Origin: Sipunculus nudus
Taxonomy: Eukaryota; Annelida; Sipuncula; Golfingiida; Sipunculidae
Direction of reading: 5' to 3'
NCBI GenBank assembly: GCA_026874595.1
Contig: CM049307.1
Location: 95,888,330-95,952,329 of the forward strand
DNA: 64,000 bases
Below, piece after piece: positions 12,943 through 25,667 of this stretch. The notes below the pieces were generated by a model. The model saw nothing but the letters and a program-made list of their open reading frames with translations. It did not search any database and was not told the DNA's origin. Position 1 is the stretch's first letter; every line of letters starts with the position of its first letter. The position numbers and the translations under genes were made by a program.

Positions 12943-15049
12943 TTACAGGTCAATTTTAGTTATTAAATAATTTATAACAACTGTATGCATTATCAAATGG
13001 TCTTTTCAATTTCCATGCCTTAAAGTTTAACATTTTCATCAAATTCATTATGTCATCATATTTTCTTAACGTGAACTGTGCATAATCAGCTGTACCCAGC
13101 ACGTGCGTGTTTTATCAATCCTATTTAGTTCATATAATCTGGTAAATTTGTATCTGAAATATTAGTCATGACAGTTCAAAAGTTCAAGAGATCATCTTTA
13201 GCTAAGAGACGTCAGATATCGGAATATGCCCCTTTAAGACATCATTACCTGAGGACTTCTCAGTATGGGACTGTTGTTGATGAAACAGTAGAAATTCACA
13301 AATTGCATTTTCTGTTTATGTTTCAACCACTTACATTCAGCTTAAGGTTCATTTGTTGTTTTAATTTGCTTATTTAGAATTATATATGAGTTCTCTATGG
13401 AATGTGCCTACAATGCATATATGCCTAAATGTTCTCGTCAGACAGTATCAAATTCAGAGCTAATGGCGACCGGAAAATTGCTTTAGTGTAGGCATATAAA
13501 GGTTGTGGTCTGACAAGAATAAATATGATACTGTCAGGCCGACATTACACGAGCCTCTCTAACAAGGTCAACTGTCACAATCTTAAGAATTGGGCAGGCC
13601 ATAGTCCCTTAATGGGCGTTAATTGTTCGACCGGGCGGATAGTTCAATTTACCTAACTGGATTTTATTGTTCCCGTGGGTGTCATGAGTAAGCAGCAACA
13701 CAGCTGAGTTAAGGTAGCTAAGAGCAGGACAAACAATTAGGTCTCATTTACCAGGAGGGTCATACTTCCGGTTCACGTGCCGCCATCACATACAACAATT
13801 TACCCAAATCAATAGTTATCAAGATCATTATATCTAAAGAGTCAAAGCCAACACATTGTGCGTCCACTACATGTATGGACACACCCCGCTGATCATGTTA
13901 TAATTATATTACTATTATGGAGAATAATTATGATAATTAGGCTATACAGTATGATATCAGGATTAATATCAGTATCAATATCTAATATATACATTTCTTA
14001 CGCAATGTCAACACTGAATAAAACCTGTAACAAGTAAACTTCGGGGCCAAAGTTAAATCACTTCTGCGCCCAACACGACTACACTGTCAATCACAGATAA
14101 CTTGTTGGACATGCTTGTACGGGGTCAGAAATTGAACAAACAGATAGGATGATTTACTTGCATATGTTAAGTTATAACGGAAGAATCCTCGCACGTGTTT
14201 GATGCTGTTAGTAACTAAACATATATTGAACATTTGTAGAGGTGTGTTTACGTTTATACGATACTTGTAAACGGTAAGACTTAGTACAAAAAGGAATAAA
14301 ATATTATATTATCGAGATTTTCAGCGCAGTTTTCGATAGGGCTTAGGATGCAACTTTGATGGTTCTATAGCTTCCTTTACTTCACGATAGACAGGTTTCG
14401 GTTATTACTAAAAAGGCTGTGGCTTTGATCTCTTTGTAACAACTCAGTTCTAATATATATATTTTCTCTTAGTTTTTTGCAGGTAAATAAGAGAAAGAAC
14501 GAAATTGTCTGTCCTCAGTGAAATTGATGTGAAACAACCACGGACACTCGATCTCAGGCAAACATCTGCTTACCCAATTTTTGTTTTGGCCCGCATTTTA
14601 AAAATCTAACCCACTTTGTCGAAAATTTTCTGAGAATATGTTAAAATGTGGAGCTGTCTTTTGATACCACCCGAGATTACGATACACAATTACTACAGTA
14701 AGGAAAATCAATAGCTTGGATGATTCGGGTTCATGACCTCTATGCATATTAATATGACCGGATGACCTACATATTCCTGAGAAAACGTGATTGAAATGTC
14801 ACTTCATGGCTGCCAAGCCGTCAAGATTATTCCCAATTATCGTTAACATACCATCGTCAGCACTCAATACAGCACATAGTACCTATCATAAGTCACAGAA
14901 TATAACATGAGTCGCAAACTAGGTTGTAATTAAGCATGATTAATCAGTCTTGAGTTAATATGTTAATATTTTGAAGAAATGTTTGCAAAATTAATCAAAC
15001 TATCTATAAACATAACACGAGCGGAAATAAATCACGTCTCGTTGAAGAT
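12943..15049. other. Unassigned DNA with a small inverted repeat
   Basis: Contains an imperfect hairpin whose arms are GTCAGACAGTATCA (13438-13451) and TGATACTGTCAGGCC (13528-13542). The piece at 13170-13240 is the 5' end, on the minus strand, of the ~480 bp family and is listed separately. Nothing else was recognised. Confidence 0.5.
13170..13240 (-). repeat. 5' fragment of ~480 bp dispersed repeat
   Basis: Read on the minus strand it gives a CTTAAAGGGGCATATTCCGA-like start, ATATCTGACG, TTTAGCTAAAGA and TCTTGAACTTTTGAAC. These match the opening of the copies at 15050 and 56848. The rest of the repeat is absent. Confidence 0.6.
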
Positions 15050-15475
15050 ACCCTTAAAGGTTCCTATTTCGGTATCTGTTGACTATTTTAACTAAAGACA
15101 ATCCCTTGAACTTTTTTATAAAATAGGCCAGAGAGATCCCACCCCACACAGACTGTTCGTTCACGGACATTTACATTCAACAAGAACATCTGCCAAATCA
15201 ATCCCACCAGAGTTTTGCTGAGGGCATTTTGTAACTAGTGACCTTTCAGCTTCCACACATATGCACCCAATCAACTTAGGTAATATGTCATTGTTCTGTT
15301 TATCAGCATTGGCGCATGTATGTTATTTGCCAACAATTTGTAGATAAATTAGCTCATACAACCCTTTACAGGACGTTGTATGGATTTTTCTTCACAGGAA
15401 TTGCCTACAATTTATTAATATATACCAAGAGTAAGCCAGAAATAACATGAATTCTACAAATATGAAATGAAAAAT
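15050..15475 (+). repeat. ~480 bp dispersed repeat, near-full copy
   Basis: Begins CCCTTAAAGGTTCCTATTTC, continues with CAATCCCTTGAAC and a TATAAAATAGG segment, then AACAAGAACATCTGCCA, AACTAGTGACCTTTCAGCTT, ATTGGCGCATGTAT, TGTAGATAAATTAGCTCATA and TTCACAGGAATTGCCTACAA, and ends near AAGAGTAAGCCAGAAATAAC. The same order of landmarks is found at 27045 (+), 29605-30120 (minus) and 56848 (+), with fragments at 13170 and 39640. No protein or inverted termini are visible, so the class is unknown. A TATA-like word early in the element is seen in several copies. Confidence 0.7.
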
Positions 15476-16882
15476 GAAGTTCTTGATCTTATTTATTTTT
15501 ATTTGATTTTCAACGTCAGGGGAATTCGTTTAATGCATATTAGATGTTGGGGTAATTTGTTTGATTTTTGTAAGTAATTAGATAAGGATTTATTATTTTT
15601 AGCCTGTTGGTGGGAATATTTATATTTTACAAAAATAGTATATTTATTTTATACTAGAAAATTAGCAGCAAACTATTACTGTTATAACATTACAGCATAT
15701 TTTCAATGTTAGATTATTTATTTTATCAATTTTATCAGATAAACGATAGCACAGGAGGAAAGTAAATAAAGTAATGCGATAAACATTGGACTTATGGTTG
15801 GCGTATTACGGCGGACTCTCGTGACGATAATCCCTGCAAGCGACACTTTCTGGCCCTTGACATTTATTAAAGTTCTTTCCCTCATTAGTCGAGAGGTTGC
15901 GGGCGGCGGGGGTCATGTAATCTGTTTTCTACCTCATCTCAACGATGAAACGTTGCGATTACAGTGCCGCAGTAAATATCACGTGTCACTTTCGTCTGGT
16001 TTCCATCTTACAAAAAACTTATAGCCTCATAAGGTACACGTCTAAACCTGCCTCCACTATTTTCAATAAAGCAGCGTAAATTAAGAAAAGTGCTTGTAAT
16101 AACTACTTTACAAATGTGAAAAGAAGTTTTGTAGGGGATTGAACCCTACCCGCTAAACTATACGCTGCCAACAAACGAAAAAAAAAAACATAGGAGTCAC
16201 TTTTTCCAGCCATATAACCCTTACAGTAAGGAAACTGTTATCGCTGATAGGTCTTTGCGGAAAGCTCGAAGTTTTATCTTCGTCCCTTTTACACTTCTGG
16301 CATGGATGCCGGTCAGGTTTTCATTTGAAACTAAGATAGACTTCCGGATTTTTTGGGGCAGTGGTATATATACATTGATTTATTTATAACAGTATTGTAT
16401 AGCATTGGCTGCACCAGAAGGATATTTCTGTTATAAACAGGGGCCAAAATACAATTAATAGATAATCATTGCATTGTAAGTAACATGCTAAATTCAATTA
16501 GGAAAATGAAGGTTACAGTACCCTTTGAGTGAAATTCTATGATATATAAACTAAAAAGTATTTTATGAACTTTAAAAGTGTTTGATAAAAAAAGACTCAG
16601 TAACTGACTTAATTAAAAAAATAGGCAAAGTGTAGAATGATAGGATAAATTAATTTTATTTTCCGTGATCTGACTGAAAGGAAGTATGTACAAGTTATTT
16701 TGAACATTGTAAGTTAGTTGTATAAAATTAATCCAATATGTATTTTATGTGAACAACAGTTCGAATGGGTTGATCGTGTGGCGTAAAAGTTTATAAATGA
16801 GTGATAAAAACAGAGGTCCTGTTAATAACTTCTAAGCATATCTCGATCAAAGAGGCTCAGCTGTCCTGTTCTACATATCAAA
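15476..16882. other. Unassigned AT-rich DNA
   Basis: Nothing recognised except a tRNA-like fragment at 16131-16169. The short frame at 15794-16024 has no recognisable motif. Confidence 0.5.
16131..16169 (-). other. tRNA-like fragment with adjoining A and B boxes
   Basis: On the minus strand the sequence reads GGCAGCGTATAGTTTAGCGG followed by GTAGGGTTCAATCCCCTAC. TAGTTTAGCGGG fits the pol III A box and GGTTCAATCCC the B box, but they are almost adjacent, with no anticodon arm. It is therefore a collapsed tRNA relic or SINE head and not a working tRNA gene. Chance similarity is possible. Confidence 0.3.
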
Positions 16883-17653
16883 TGTTACAGGTGCTCTTTT
16901 TATTATGTGACACGGGCGTAGCTCCTGTTGTGGCGCTCGTGTTGCATTCTATGTTTAATCCGTGCTGGTTGAACTCTCGTTGTCATGTGAGCCTTGGGTT
17001 TTCACGCCTGGCCGGGGTCACGTGATGAGCCTGGTGTATGGAGGTACACAGCGCTGTTTTTCTAGAGAATTCCTGAAACGCGTGTTGCGCAAGATCTTAT
17101 AGACTGTTCGAGAAGTGGAAAATTCCCGGCTTGGGATGAAGAGTATATTAGGGGCTGTGTTTAAGCAGGAGGCAGGGCAGACAACAGCAGAGCAGATTCC
17201 AGCGGACGTAGAAGCATGTGTCAGATTCTAAGACCTTATCCGACGAATGTGGCAATTATACATTTTCAAAGACTTTCTCCTGGATTTTATACATTTGGAC
17301 TTCAGTTTACTTTCTCTGGGTTGTTGCAAAAACTTTCCACTGGACTGTCATTCTCCGAGAGTTTACATTTAAAGGACTTATCGTGGTGACGGTATTGGTA
17401 TCCAGGTACTGTACCATTATCTTTCTGTGTGATTGTATTGACTTGGTGCTATAACGCTGTTTTACTATATAATTGTATTGATTTTTTGTATTGTATTGTT
17501 AGGGTTGTTTTAAGAATAAATTATAGTTATTTGTTAACAAAAAACACTGAGTTCTTTGTTCATTCCCCTGGACGTTTCACGCTGCCTGGTGTTACAGAAT
17601 CTGGTTTGTTTTTTATCTCCATTGCAAAATTTGTGTTTATCACGCATACGTAG
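16883..17653 (+). mobile_element. Solo LTR, copy 1 (3' end truncated)
   Basis: Starts TGTTACAGGTGCTCTTTTTA and aligns along its length with 55399-56202 (+) and 37875-38732 (minus). Shared parts in order are GTGACACGGGCGT, GAAAATTCCCGGCTTGGGAT-like, a TATA-like word (17143-17150, degenerate here), CCAGCGGACGTAGAAGC, TTATCCGACGA, GACTTTCTCCTGGATTTTAT, GACTGTCATTCTCCGAGAG, GGTATCCAGGTACTGT, the polyadenylation signal AATAAA at 17515-17520, GAGTTCTTTGTTCATTCCCC, and TATCACGCATACGT. It lacks about the last 28 bp (the GGTTCCGTAACA end) seen in the 37.9 kb copy, because LINE sequence begins at 17656. Confidence 0.8.
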
Positions 17654-17655
17654 TC

Positions 17656-18267
17656 AGAAACATCGGCGTGATCATGGACTCAAGTGCCGTTATGGGGGCT
17701 CATATCAATAGTGTGTGTCGTACGGCGTATTTTTATATCTATATCATCAGTGAGATCAGAAGGTATCTCAATCAAGATGCTGCAGAAAAGTTGGTTCATG
17801 CCTTCATTGATTCAAAACTGGACTACTGTAATGCACTGCTATGTGGTCTCCCTTCTGTTCTGATACAGAAATTGCAATGAATACAGAATATGGCGGCTAG
17901 CATTGTAACTTTAACCAGAAAATCTGATTACATCTCACCTGTGCTCCAAGCTGGTCACTGGTCGCCAGTGTGTCAGAGGGTCCTTTTTAAATTTCAAAAA
18001 TAGCAATTGGTTCTGCACTATCTGCAGGCGCTCATCCAACGGTACCACCAGAATAGTGAGCTCTGCTCTTCCCACAAGGACCTCTTAGATGTTCCATTCA
18101 AAAGGTCATCGACTGTATGTATGAGAGTTTTTGGCGTAGCTGGTCCTATACTATTGAATAAAATATCGCAGCACCTGCGATCACAATCAAGTATGTCAGC
18201 TTTTAAATATCATTTGAAAATCATTTGTTCAGAGAGTTTTACGGATTATGTAGTAGTGGTGGACTGA
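17656..18267 (+). pseudogene. Decayed LINE reverse transcriptase, C-terminal part
   Basis: The frame from 17656 reads RNIGVIMDSS, then EKLVHAFIDSKLDYCNALLC and GLPSVLIQKLQ, the segment of non-LTR reverse transcriptases usually written LDYCNSLLYGLP. It hits a stop at 17878. The similarity continues, with further stops and phase changes, through VTLTRKSDYISPVL, HWSPV, KDLLDVPFKRSS, RVFGVAGPILLN and SAFKYHLK, which is the end of the protein where family members have the A-P-LWN-LP block. The catalytic palm (YxDD) and endonuclease are absent, so this is a 5'-truncated and mutated copy. The family is L2/CR1/Rex-like by motif, by recall only. It adjoins the truncated LTR with a 2-base gap. Confidence 0.85.
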
Positions 18268-19802
18268 TCATCGAGTTTTATCGAAAGTCAGTCAGTTTGC
18301 TGCCATTTTCAAGCGCTCGATTACCAAAGGCAACTATCGATTACATCATAATAATGATTGTTTTCTTTCCAAAATGCGTTTTTGTTATAGGCAAAAATGA
18401 TTCTTCCATTTTTTACCACATTCCGCGCTTTATATAATGAGTCTGTGTTCCAAAATAACTTCAGTATGTAACTGAGTATGACACAGTAGATGCGAGAACG
18501 GAGGACTGATTAAACTTATTATCTGTGAACTCGCAGGGAGCTGCAGAATTGGCGGAGAGTTTTCTAACGAGATGTACATTGCAAAATATGGGCGGGAAGG
18601 CGTTTAAATACTCCATCAATTATCCAGGTCTTTGCCAATTTTGCGAGATTCTCTTAGATATAATCTATTTAACCGATGCCAGGTGCCGCTGTTTAGGCCG
18701 TCCTTAAAAAATTCTTTGTTGGGGCTAACCCGGCCGGTCGAGTATTTGGATTTCAGCTGGAATCTTTTTTGGACTAGTCTGCATTTTGTTTTTTGGTATG
18801 ATCTGCCCCCAGCGCACCTGGGCCCGTAAAATCTGTCTTCATGTGCTAGAAAAACAGCCCCTCTACAGGCCTAACATTCTTAGATGCTCTTAATTTCCGT
18901 AATGAAAGATATTACCTGACGTTGCCGATCGTTTAATGTGATCCTTAAAATTAGTCTGATTGTGTCTATATACGTGGAAGATCGTTACACTTGTGCGCGA
19001 GAGGAGAATACCTGCCGGGGAAACGCAGGTACAGTTTCACAGATAATTGCATATTCATTTTTTTAATTGCATATATTTGTCTGAACCGATTAATAATCGA
19101 TAATCAGTCGGTTTGCTCAAACCGATGATCGATTATGACAAAGGAACCGACTCCCTCCACTATTATGTAGTCAATGTGACACAAATTGAACTCTCTTGAA
19201 CGTTTTTATTGTTTTAAACTTGATTGTATTTTTTTTTTTTTTGCTTTTATTAATTGCTGATTTTACCAATATAATCCCATTCGCCTTTTATAGACATGTT
19301 CAGCGTTTAGGGCACCATTGCTTGTGGAATTTACGCTTCATAAAATAAATGATTATTTTTTTTTATTAATTGCGTGTCTTACCAACCAAATGCGGAGGGG
19401 CAGGTCCATAAGTAATTTGCTACAGATCTTGCTTTTATACTTTTTTTATCTGGCTCTGAATTCTAAACCCGGATAAGTAACCGAATGCTTTGCTTCGGAT
19501 GCTTTTCCTTTGTTCCGAAATGATTTAAATTTAATTGCAGACCCAAATCTAGTTTTATTACTTATGACCCTAGCCAGGATTCTGATATCTGCGGTCACGT
19601 CCTCCACTTTTCTGGCTCTACTTTGATAACTCAAATATAATGAATTATTACAGGTTGTAGTAGTAACAGCAGAAGTAGTAGTAGTATTCTTATAATTATT
19701 ATAATATAATTTTTATTATGTAATTATATATATGCTATATAAATTATTCACAACTTTCAAAATTATTTGTTATTTAATTTGTGTTCTTTTTCGGTGATAT
19801 CA

Positions 19803-19870
<68 letters not shown>

Positions 19871-20545
19871 ATGATTTGTAGGAACCTTTTTTTCGTCGAC
19901 ATATAATGTTTACATGGAACACATTAAACATTTATACATACATTATCATCTGTCTGTGCGTCATGTGTTGATGTCGAGTATTTCTCTCTAAGAAGATATA
20001 GCTGTCAGCTATAGATAACGGGCATAAGATGTACGTAAAGGTCATAAGTAAAACAAGAAATATGAAAAAGAATGGTCTGGTCAATACCGTGGCCGATACC
20101 ATTTGTGCAGGGTCGTGATGAAACTGCAATGTATTACATAATGGAACAAGATAATAATTGACAAAGCAAATATCATGTAGAAAAATCCATCCCGCGGATC
20201 GACAGGCAGCTCAAGTTACACGTATATTGAGCACGAGGCTGACAGCATCATTGATGTGATGTATACCAACACCGCATGCGGCATGGTTCGATCATTTTAT
20301 TTTGCAACATTGACAGGTGACGTCAAGATTTTTTTTTTGGGTGAAGAATAAAAGGCGATTCAAGTTCTTGCATAAAACGGTTTGACGGGCCAATGGAGGC
20401 GATTTTAGCGATTGTTGAAATTTGCAGGTGGCACATTTATTAAACCGGAGAAAGTTTCTAGAATATGAACACTTTGCGACGGTTCTTTCATGAGCGACGG
20501 TATATTCAAAAGCGAGATGGGCTCCGCTACAAAATACACATGTTC
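18268..20545. other. Unassigned DNA with a (TA)n tract
   Basis: Includes a small inverted repeat around 19085-19135 (ACCGATTAATAATCGAT against CCGATGATCGATTATG), a GTA-rich run at 19655-19685 and a (TA)n tract at 19807-19868. The short frames have no recognisable motifs. Confidence 0.5.
19807..19868. repeat. (TA)n microsatellite
   Basis: About 31 uninterrupted TA dinucleotides. Confidence 0.98.
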
Positions 20546-20840
20546 GGCCAAAAAAAATTAATAGGTATGGTTCTCAAGCACCGCCCGCGTCAATTCTAAC
20601 CCCCGCATAAAATGTTTATTTTGATTTTTATCTTCAAAGAATATATAACACAATTTATGTAGTGCTTTCACCTGTTTAGCAAAACAAATTGTTAGTTTAT
20701 GCTTTTCCCTGATCATATGAAATATTTATTGAAACATACCAAAAAAGGACAAAAATAAAATACCACCCGCCCGCTTTGATTCAGAAAAAAAGTGCCTGGG
20801 AACCATACCTTTTTTTTATTTATTTTTTTTTTTTTTTGCC
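20546..20840. mobile_element. MITE-like element, copy 2
   Basis: Opens GGCCAAAAAAAATTAATAGG and then TATGGTTCTCAAGCACCGCC. It closes with AAGTGCCTGGGAACCATACC, a long T-rich run, and GCC. Internal matches to copy 1 include AACCCCCGCATAAA, GTAGTGCTTTCACC, TTATGCTTTTCCCTGAT and CCACCCGCCCGCTTTGATT. It is shorter than copy 1 by small deletions. The T-run between the inverted repeat and the end has lengthened. Confidence 0.85.
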
Positions 20841-22464
20841 TTAATGTAATACAGTCTGATTGATGTAAATATATGTAAGGCAGTCATGGAAACGAGGGTG
20901 GTACCATGATTGACTAGCAGATGGGCTGCAGACAAACATTTCTTGGGGAAAACGATGTTTCAGCAAAGAGCTCTGTTGGTCTCAAATCAATAAAAGATAT
21001 CAGTGGAATACACAAGCTTGGATACACTTTCTGTTTCTATAAAATTTCTGTACCATAATGATACTCCTACACCCTACATTAAGTTTATTTCACATTTCAT
21101 CTTTGGAAATCTTGCTAAATGTGTGGCACAAGGTGTATCGGATCACAGTTTAACGACATTTTACTGTTTAAGTCGAGCTAGCGGCTATACTCACACCTAA
21201 ATATCCCTAGGAGAACCCCAGAAACGAAAAAGATCCACGGACCTATCCTTCTTTTATAGGATAACTGTTAACATTACTTTGTCGATAGTCCTAAAGAGTC
21301 GCTGAAAACAAAGTTATAATTTGCATTTTATAGTTTATACACAAGAGAAATGTTGTCAAAATAGTATATATTAATTTTTTAGTTATAGGGTTGTTAACCG
21401 GGCTTTCTATCATGTCTTACCAGTTACGATAAGAAAAGCAAGGAAACTATTAAACAAGATAATTGCAATTTTACCCAACCGAATTGTATGTCACAATATC
21501 AAAAATCAAGGCAGGTGTGATATATGTTTTTGGTTCTAGGACGATTTTGTCGAAATTACAATATCATTTTAACATTAATGACATTCTAGATGGAATAATT
21601 TAAGAATATAGAATAATTGAACATCAAAAAACGGATCTTCTTGCTCGTCGTTCGGTCTAAAATTCGTATTATTAATTAAAAGGTCAAGTTTTCCCCGGCA
21701 AGAAAAGAAAATTCATTGTCGACAGAATAAGTCAAATTAATAATTGTGCTTTTAGTTTACCTGAATGATCAGATTGATTAATGTCCTTTATTGTTAGATA
21801 CAGTAAAAAAAGGAAGCGATGATTAATGTTATAAAGAGTTATAATAAGAAACATGATTAAAATGTACCTCGTACATTTTTCAGAGGAAGGCATTTTGCCA
21901 GACTATTTTAATGCTGGAAATAATCAAATATGCCCTTGGACGGCACATTCCATTTCATGGGCTTTTCCTGGCAGTTTGATTAAATCCTGAAAATTTCAAT
22001 CTACATTTTACGTCAGACAAAAAAAGTGTACCGCAGGGAATATAAACACAAGAAAAAATTTTTTGCTATACAGTTTAGTACCCGCAAATATTAATTTTGG
22101 TTGGTTTTCTTTAAATCTTTTGAAATGTCAAGCAAAATTAAAATCTGAACAATTTAGTGCAATACCACGCATATTATCCCCAGTCACCATAGCGACAAAG
22201 ATGAACAATTTTCTTAGTGCAGATCTTTAAGCTGGTTGACGGATTGCTGGTCTATTCAAGGTTTAAGCAAAAATTTCATTGCGAACATAAAATATTTTAT
22301 ACAGAATTTGGTTCAATCAAACTAAATCATATGAGAGTGAGTTCTAGGGACGACAAGCTCTTTTTCTGATTATCACAAACAAGACAAGACTGGCTTGTGG
22401 AATATATGTTGCCTTTATAAGGTGATTTTCTTTATAGTCTGATATCACCGACCATGTTTGTCTC
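20841..22464. other. Unassigned AT-rich DNA
   Basis: No protein similarity, tandem repeat or dispersed-repeat match was seen in this stretch. Confidence 0.55.
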
Positions 22465-22670
22465 ATCCGACTTTACACTTTGTCTTCCTGTTCTTTCGGG
22501 CCTGTTCATTCTTGTAGCTTTTCTCATCTCCCTGGGGAGCATACAACCCAAGCTGCAATATCAGGCGCTAGAAGGTTATTCGTTCTACATTTCCCTGCCG
22601 TCCATGACCTGTACCCATTTACTCCGCGGTCGAGAATGCGCACCCTTGCGGTAAAGACTTAGGCTAGGGG
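22465..22670 (-). repeat. Probable retroposon fragment
   Basis: GC-richer than its surroundings. The plus strand ends GTACCCATTTACTCCGCGGT, then CGAGAATGCGCACCCTTGCG. This resembles the widespread marine-animal repeat word GTACCCATTTA followed by CC-GGGT-GAG and a TTGC-CAAGG tail, recalled from retroposon tails and not searched. CTCCCTGGGGAGCATACAAC upstream is a short hairpin. The frames across it are in several phases, so it is unlikely to be a protein. Confidence 0.35.
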
Positions 22671-25667
22671 TTTTACATACAGTTTCTGAAGGAGATAGTT
22701 GTAGGCCTTTGTTATTTAAGAGTTTCTAATATACGGACCGACTGAATGTTTGGCAAGTTTTGCGTTTATAGAAAACATGGTATAAAATTTGTTTTAAATA
22801 AATTACTTCAGATATATGATTATGAAATATTTTGTTTATTCATTAAATAATTTATACAATACAGATAATAAAATGACGTTGAATATATCCTATTTGTGGA
22901 CTTTATTCATCCCCTCCTACGACTTTAAATAAACGGGGTCTTACTGTATTTAGCGTTTTCATCTCCTCATTAAAACTCGGTAACTTCTTTGTATTGTGTC
23001 CGGTCACCGTGATCTATGATACTTACGGTCTGTCAAAATTACTCCCTCGGTATTACAGCTTTTAGACGTAGCAGGGATTGTCGCTGAGACAGGGAGGTCC
23101 CATGGCTTTAGCAAGTGGCCTCGGTAAATTGCCTTGTCAAGGTGATTCCAACAGCTCAAGCGAGATGCAAACGTGACGTCTTTTCTACAAAGGCCATTTG
23201 GACTGCAGTCGTCTGCTCATCACACAAAAGGCACCAACACCGTCGGCTTGTTGTCATGGCAATCACGTTCGTCTTTGATTCGCAGGACACAGGGGACATC
23301 GGCAATTACAATTCTAGCCTAGAGCAGACATTTTCATGTTCTTAAAATATGTTCCTTGAACTCTCGCTTACAATATAGCCAAGGCAAAAAATTAGATAAT
23401 CTGGGTCAAAGATTACTCATTCCAGTTTCCAACGACTCAAACGAGGCTCTCGATATCCCCGGCGTGATAAGACTCAGTCTTGGTAATATTGTACATTCAG
23501 TGGCTTCTATTTATCTTCAAGGGTGGGGGGGGGGGTTTGACTGATAGGGAAAAGTTGGAGCTACTTTACGGGCATGATAAAAGATGCTTTAAATATTGTT
23601 ATAAGCATGGGTATAACAATGGGAAAGGTGAAGCAAGAATGTAAATTTTATAATGATTTAAGGTTGAATACTTCAGACTACATTTACTATGTCCAAATGA
23701 ACGAAAGAAAATTATTTGATTTTCATACCAAATTTGTACTAACAATAGTCACAGCCTATATATAAAATTCTTTTCGAGAAAGGTTTGGTTACACTGTGAA
23801 TAATATGTTTTAAACACACTGATAATGACATAACAGATACAAAGCGTATTAAAGTATGTTGCAACTGTGGGTGACATTCTTCGTTAATTAAAGTTAAACT
23901 GCTATGACACCTTTTATTAAATTTGATTGCATTATTATTAAAATGTTTGAAAATTCGGGTGTGAAGCTTTATTCCTGAATTGACTTTTCTATCATATAAC
24001 GGATTTAGGCATTTTGCTGAATTGTAATGATAGCCTGTACCGTAAGAATTCGGATCGGGACACGCTCACATGAAAGACAGAACGATAAGGGACGCAACTT
24101 TGCCGTGTACTAAATTATGTCACTTGGTATGAACTTTTTTTTTTAATTTATGGTTTAGCATAAATTTCCCAACGGGGCGGAGTGAATTGCTGATTCCATA
24201 AGACACATACTCTATTAATCCTACCAGATAAATACAAAATGGACATAACCATTGACGGATAAACATGGAAAGCGCGGGAAAACTGCGTGGGAAATGTCAG
24301 TATTATTGGTAATTCGTCCTTTCAACAGCTTTTGTCGCATATTGTGTGTTCTAGATGGTTGGGTTTTCATTGGTTTCAGAATACCGTGTGAATGAAACAG
24401 CTTGAAAGAAGAACAATTCCTTCATTTATGAGCCCTTGTTATCAGTTTTAATGAATATAGAAACAGGACTCAAGAAAATAATTAATAACGGTGTTATATT
24501 ACTTAGTTATGACATAACGTCCCGTGAAGTCTATCCCATGCACGCACTTGATGAAATTGAGCTGTTTTACGATATGTTTATAGTGCATTACTTTCCAATT
24601 TGTTTTCACCGGTCGCCCCATTGGATGCCATTTGGGGTCTCATTTAACATGTCTAAATAAGTGAGCAGTAGTTTTAGCAATTACTGTGATTAGGCGGGAA
24701 ATGAAATGGCGCCGTTGATGACTTGTAATAATACATAGTATGGGGATAATTGAATCTTTGATCAAGATGATTGCTTAGCGTTTATTGCACGCAAAACAAC
24801 ACAGTAATTAACCTTAGAGCTTGGAAAAGGGCACAAGAACACTGCAATATTATCCGATACAGATAATAATGAAATAATATCATATGGTGCATTTTTGTCA
24901 TAACACTAATTGTTCAAATGATAGCCTTAGAGCTATCCATTTACAGTAAATGATAAAATTACGGCGCGTATAGCCGACTTTTCATCTAATTTATCATACT
25001 AAAACCCGACCTGACAACCATCTAGCTAATTCATCCATTTTTTATAGCCCCAAGGGAGGTGGTGTTGACGGGTTTCATTGTACGTTGGTAATTTACCTGC
25101 AGAGAAGTATGATATCAATTTTATTGGGGCCATGAACAACAAACTGGGTTTAAATACATTTACTTTGAAGGAATATAATAAATTCTTCGTTATATTTTCA
25201 AATTTTGCGATTTAATTTTCCATTTTATGTTTCATTGTCATATTAACCTATATAAGAGGTGGTAGTTACTTTAAATGTGAAGTTTGCTAACGCGGAGTTT
25301 GGGTAGCATCTAATGTTATCTAAACTACAAAGAAACGCCCCTGACCAATATGTGGTCCTATGACAGCTCCATTTCTTCTCCTAACATTCTCTCAAAGGGG
25401 ACATTAGCTATCAGCGTGAGGTCTGCAGGAATATTTTTCGGTTACAATGTAGTTCTTTAGTGTTCCTTGACCAGCTCGTATTCTAGGGATTTAATTTATG
25501 CTCAATTTCCTAACTATTGTGCTACAGTTCATGACTGAATGTCTAATTTAGAGAGTATACTGAGTAGCGAAGTCCTTTGTATGACATCGTTCTTTTTCAT
25601 ATTATAATTTGGGAAGAACACAACCTCCATCATCAAATGCTACCTTACCTAAGTATGTACATCTGCA
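22671..25667. other. Unassigned DNA
   Basis: The stretch 23030-23330 is GC-richer and contains an X-box-like word at 23250-23263. A G11 run lies at 23525-23535. No coding similarity was recognised. The frames at 23115-23345, 23356-23544 and 24436-24660 carry no motif I know. Confidence 0.5.
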
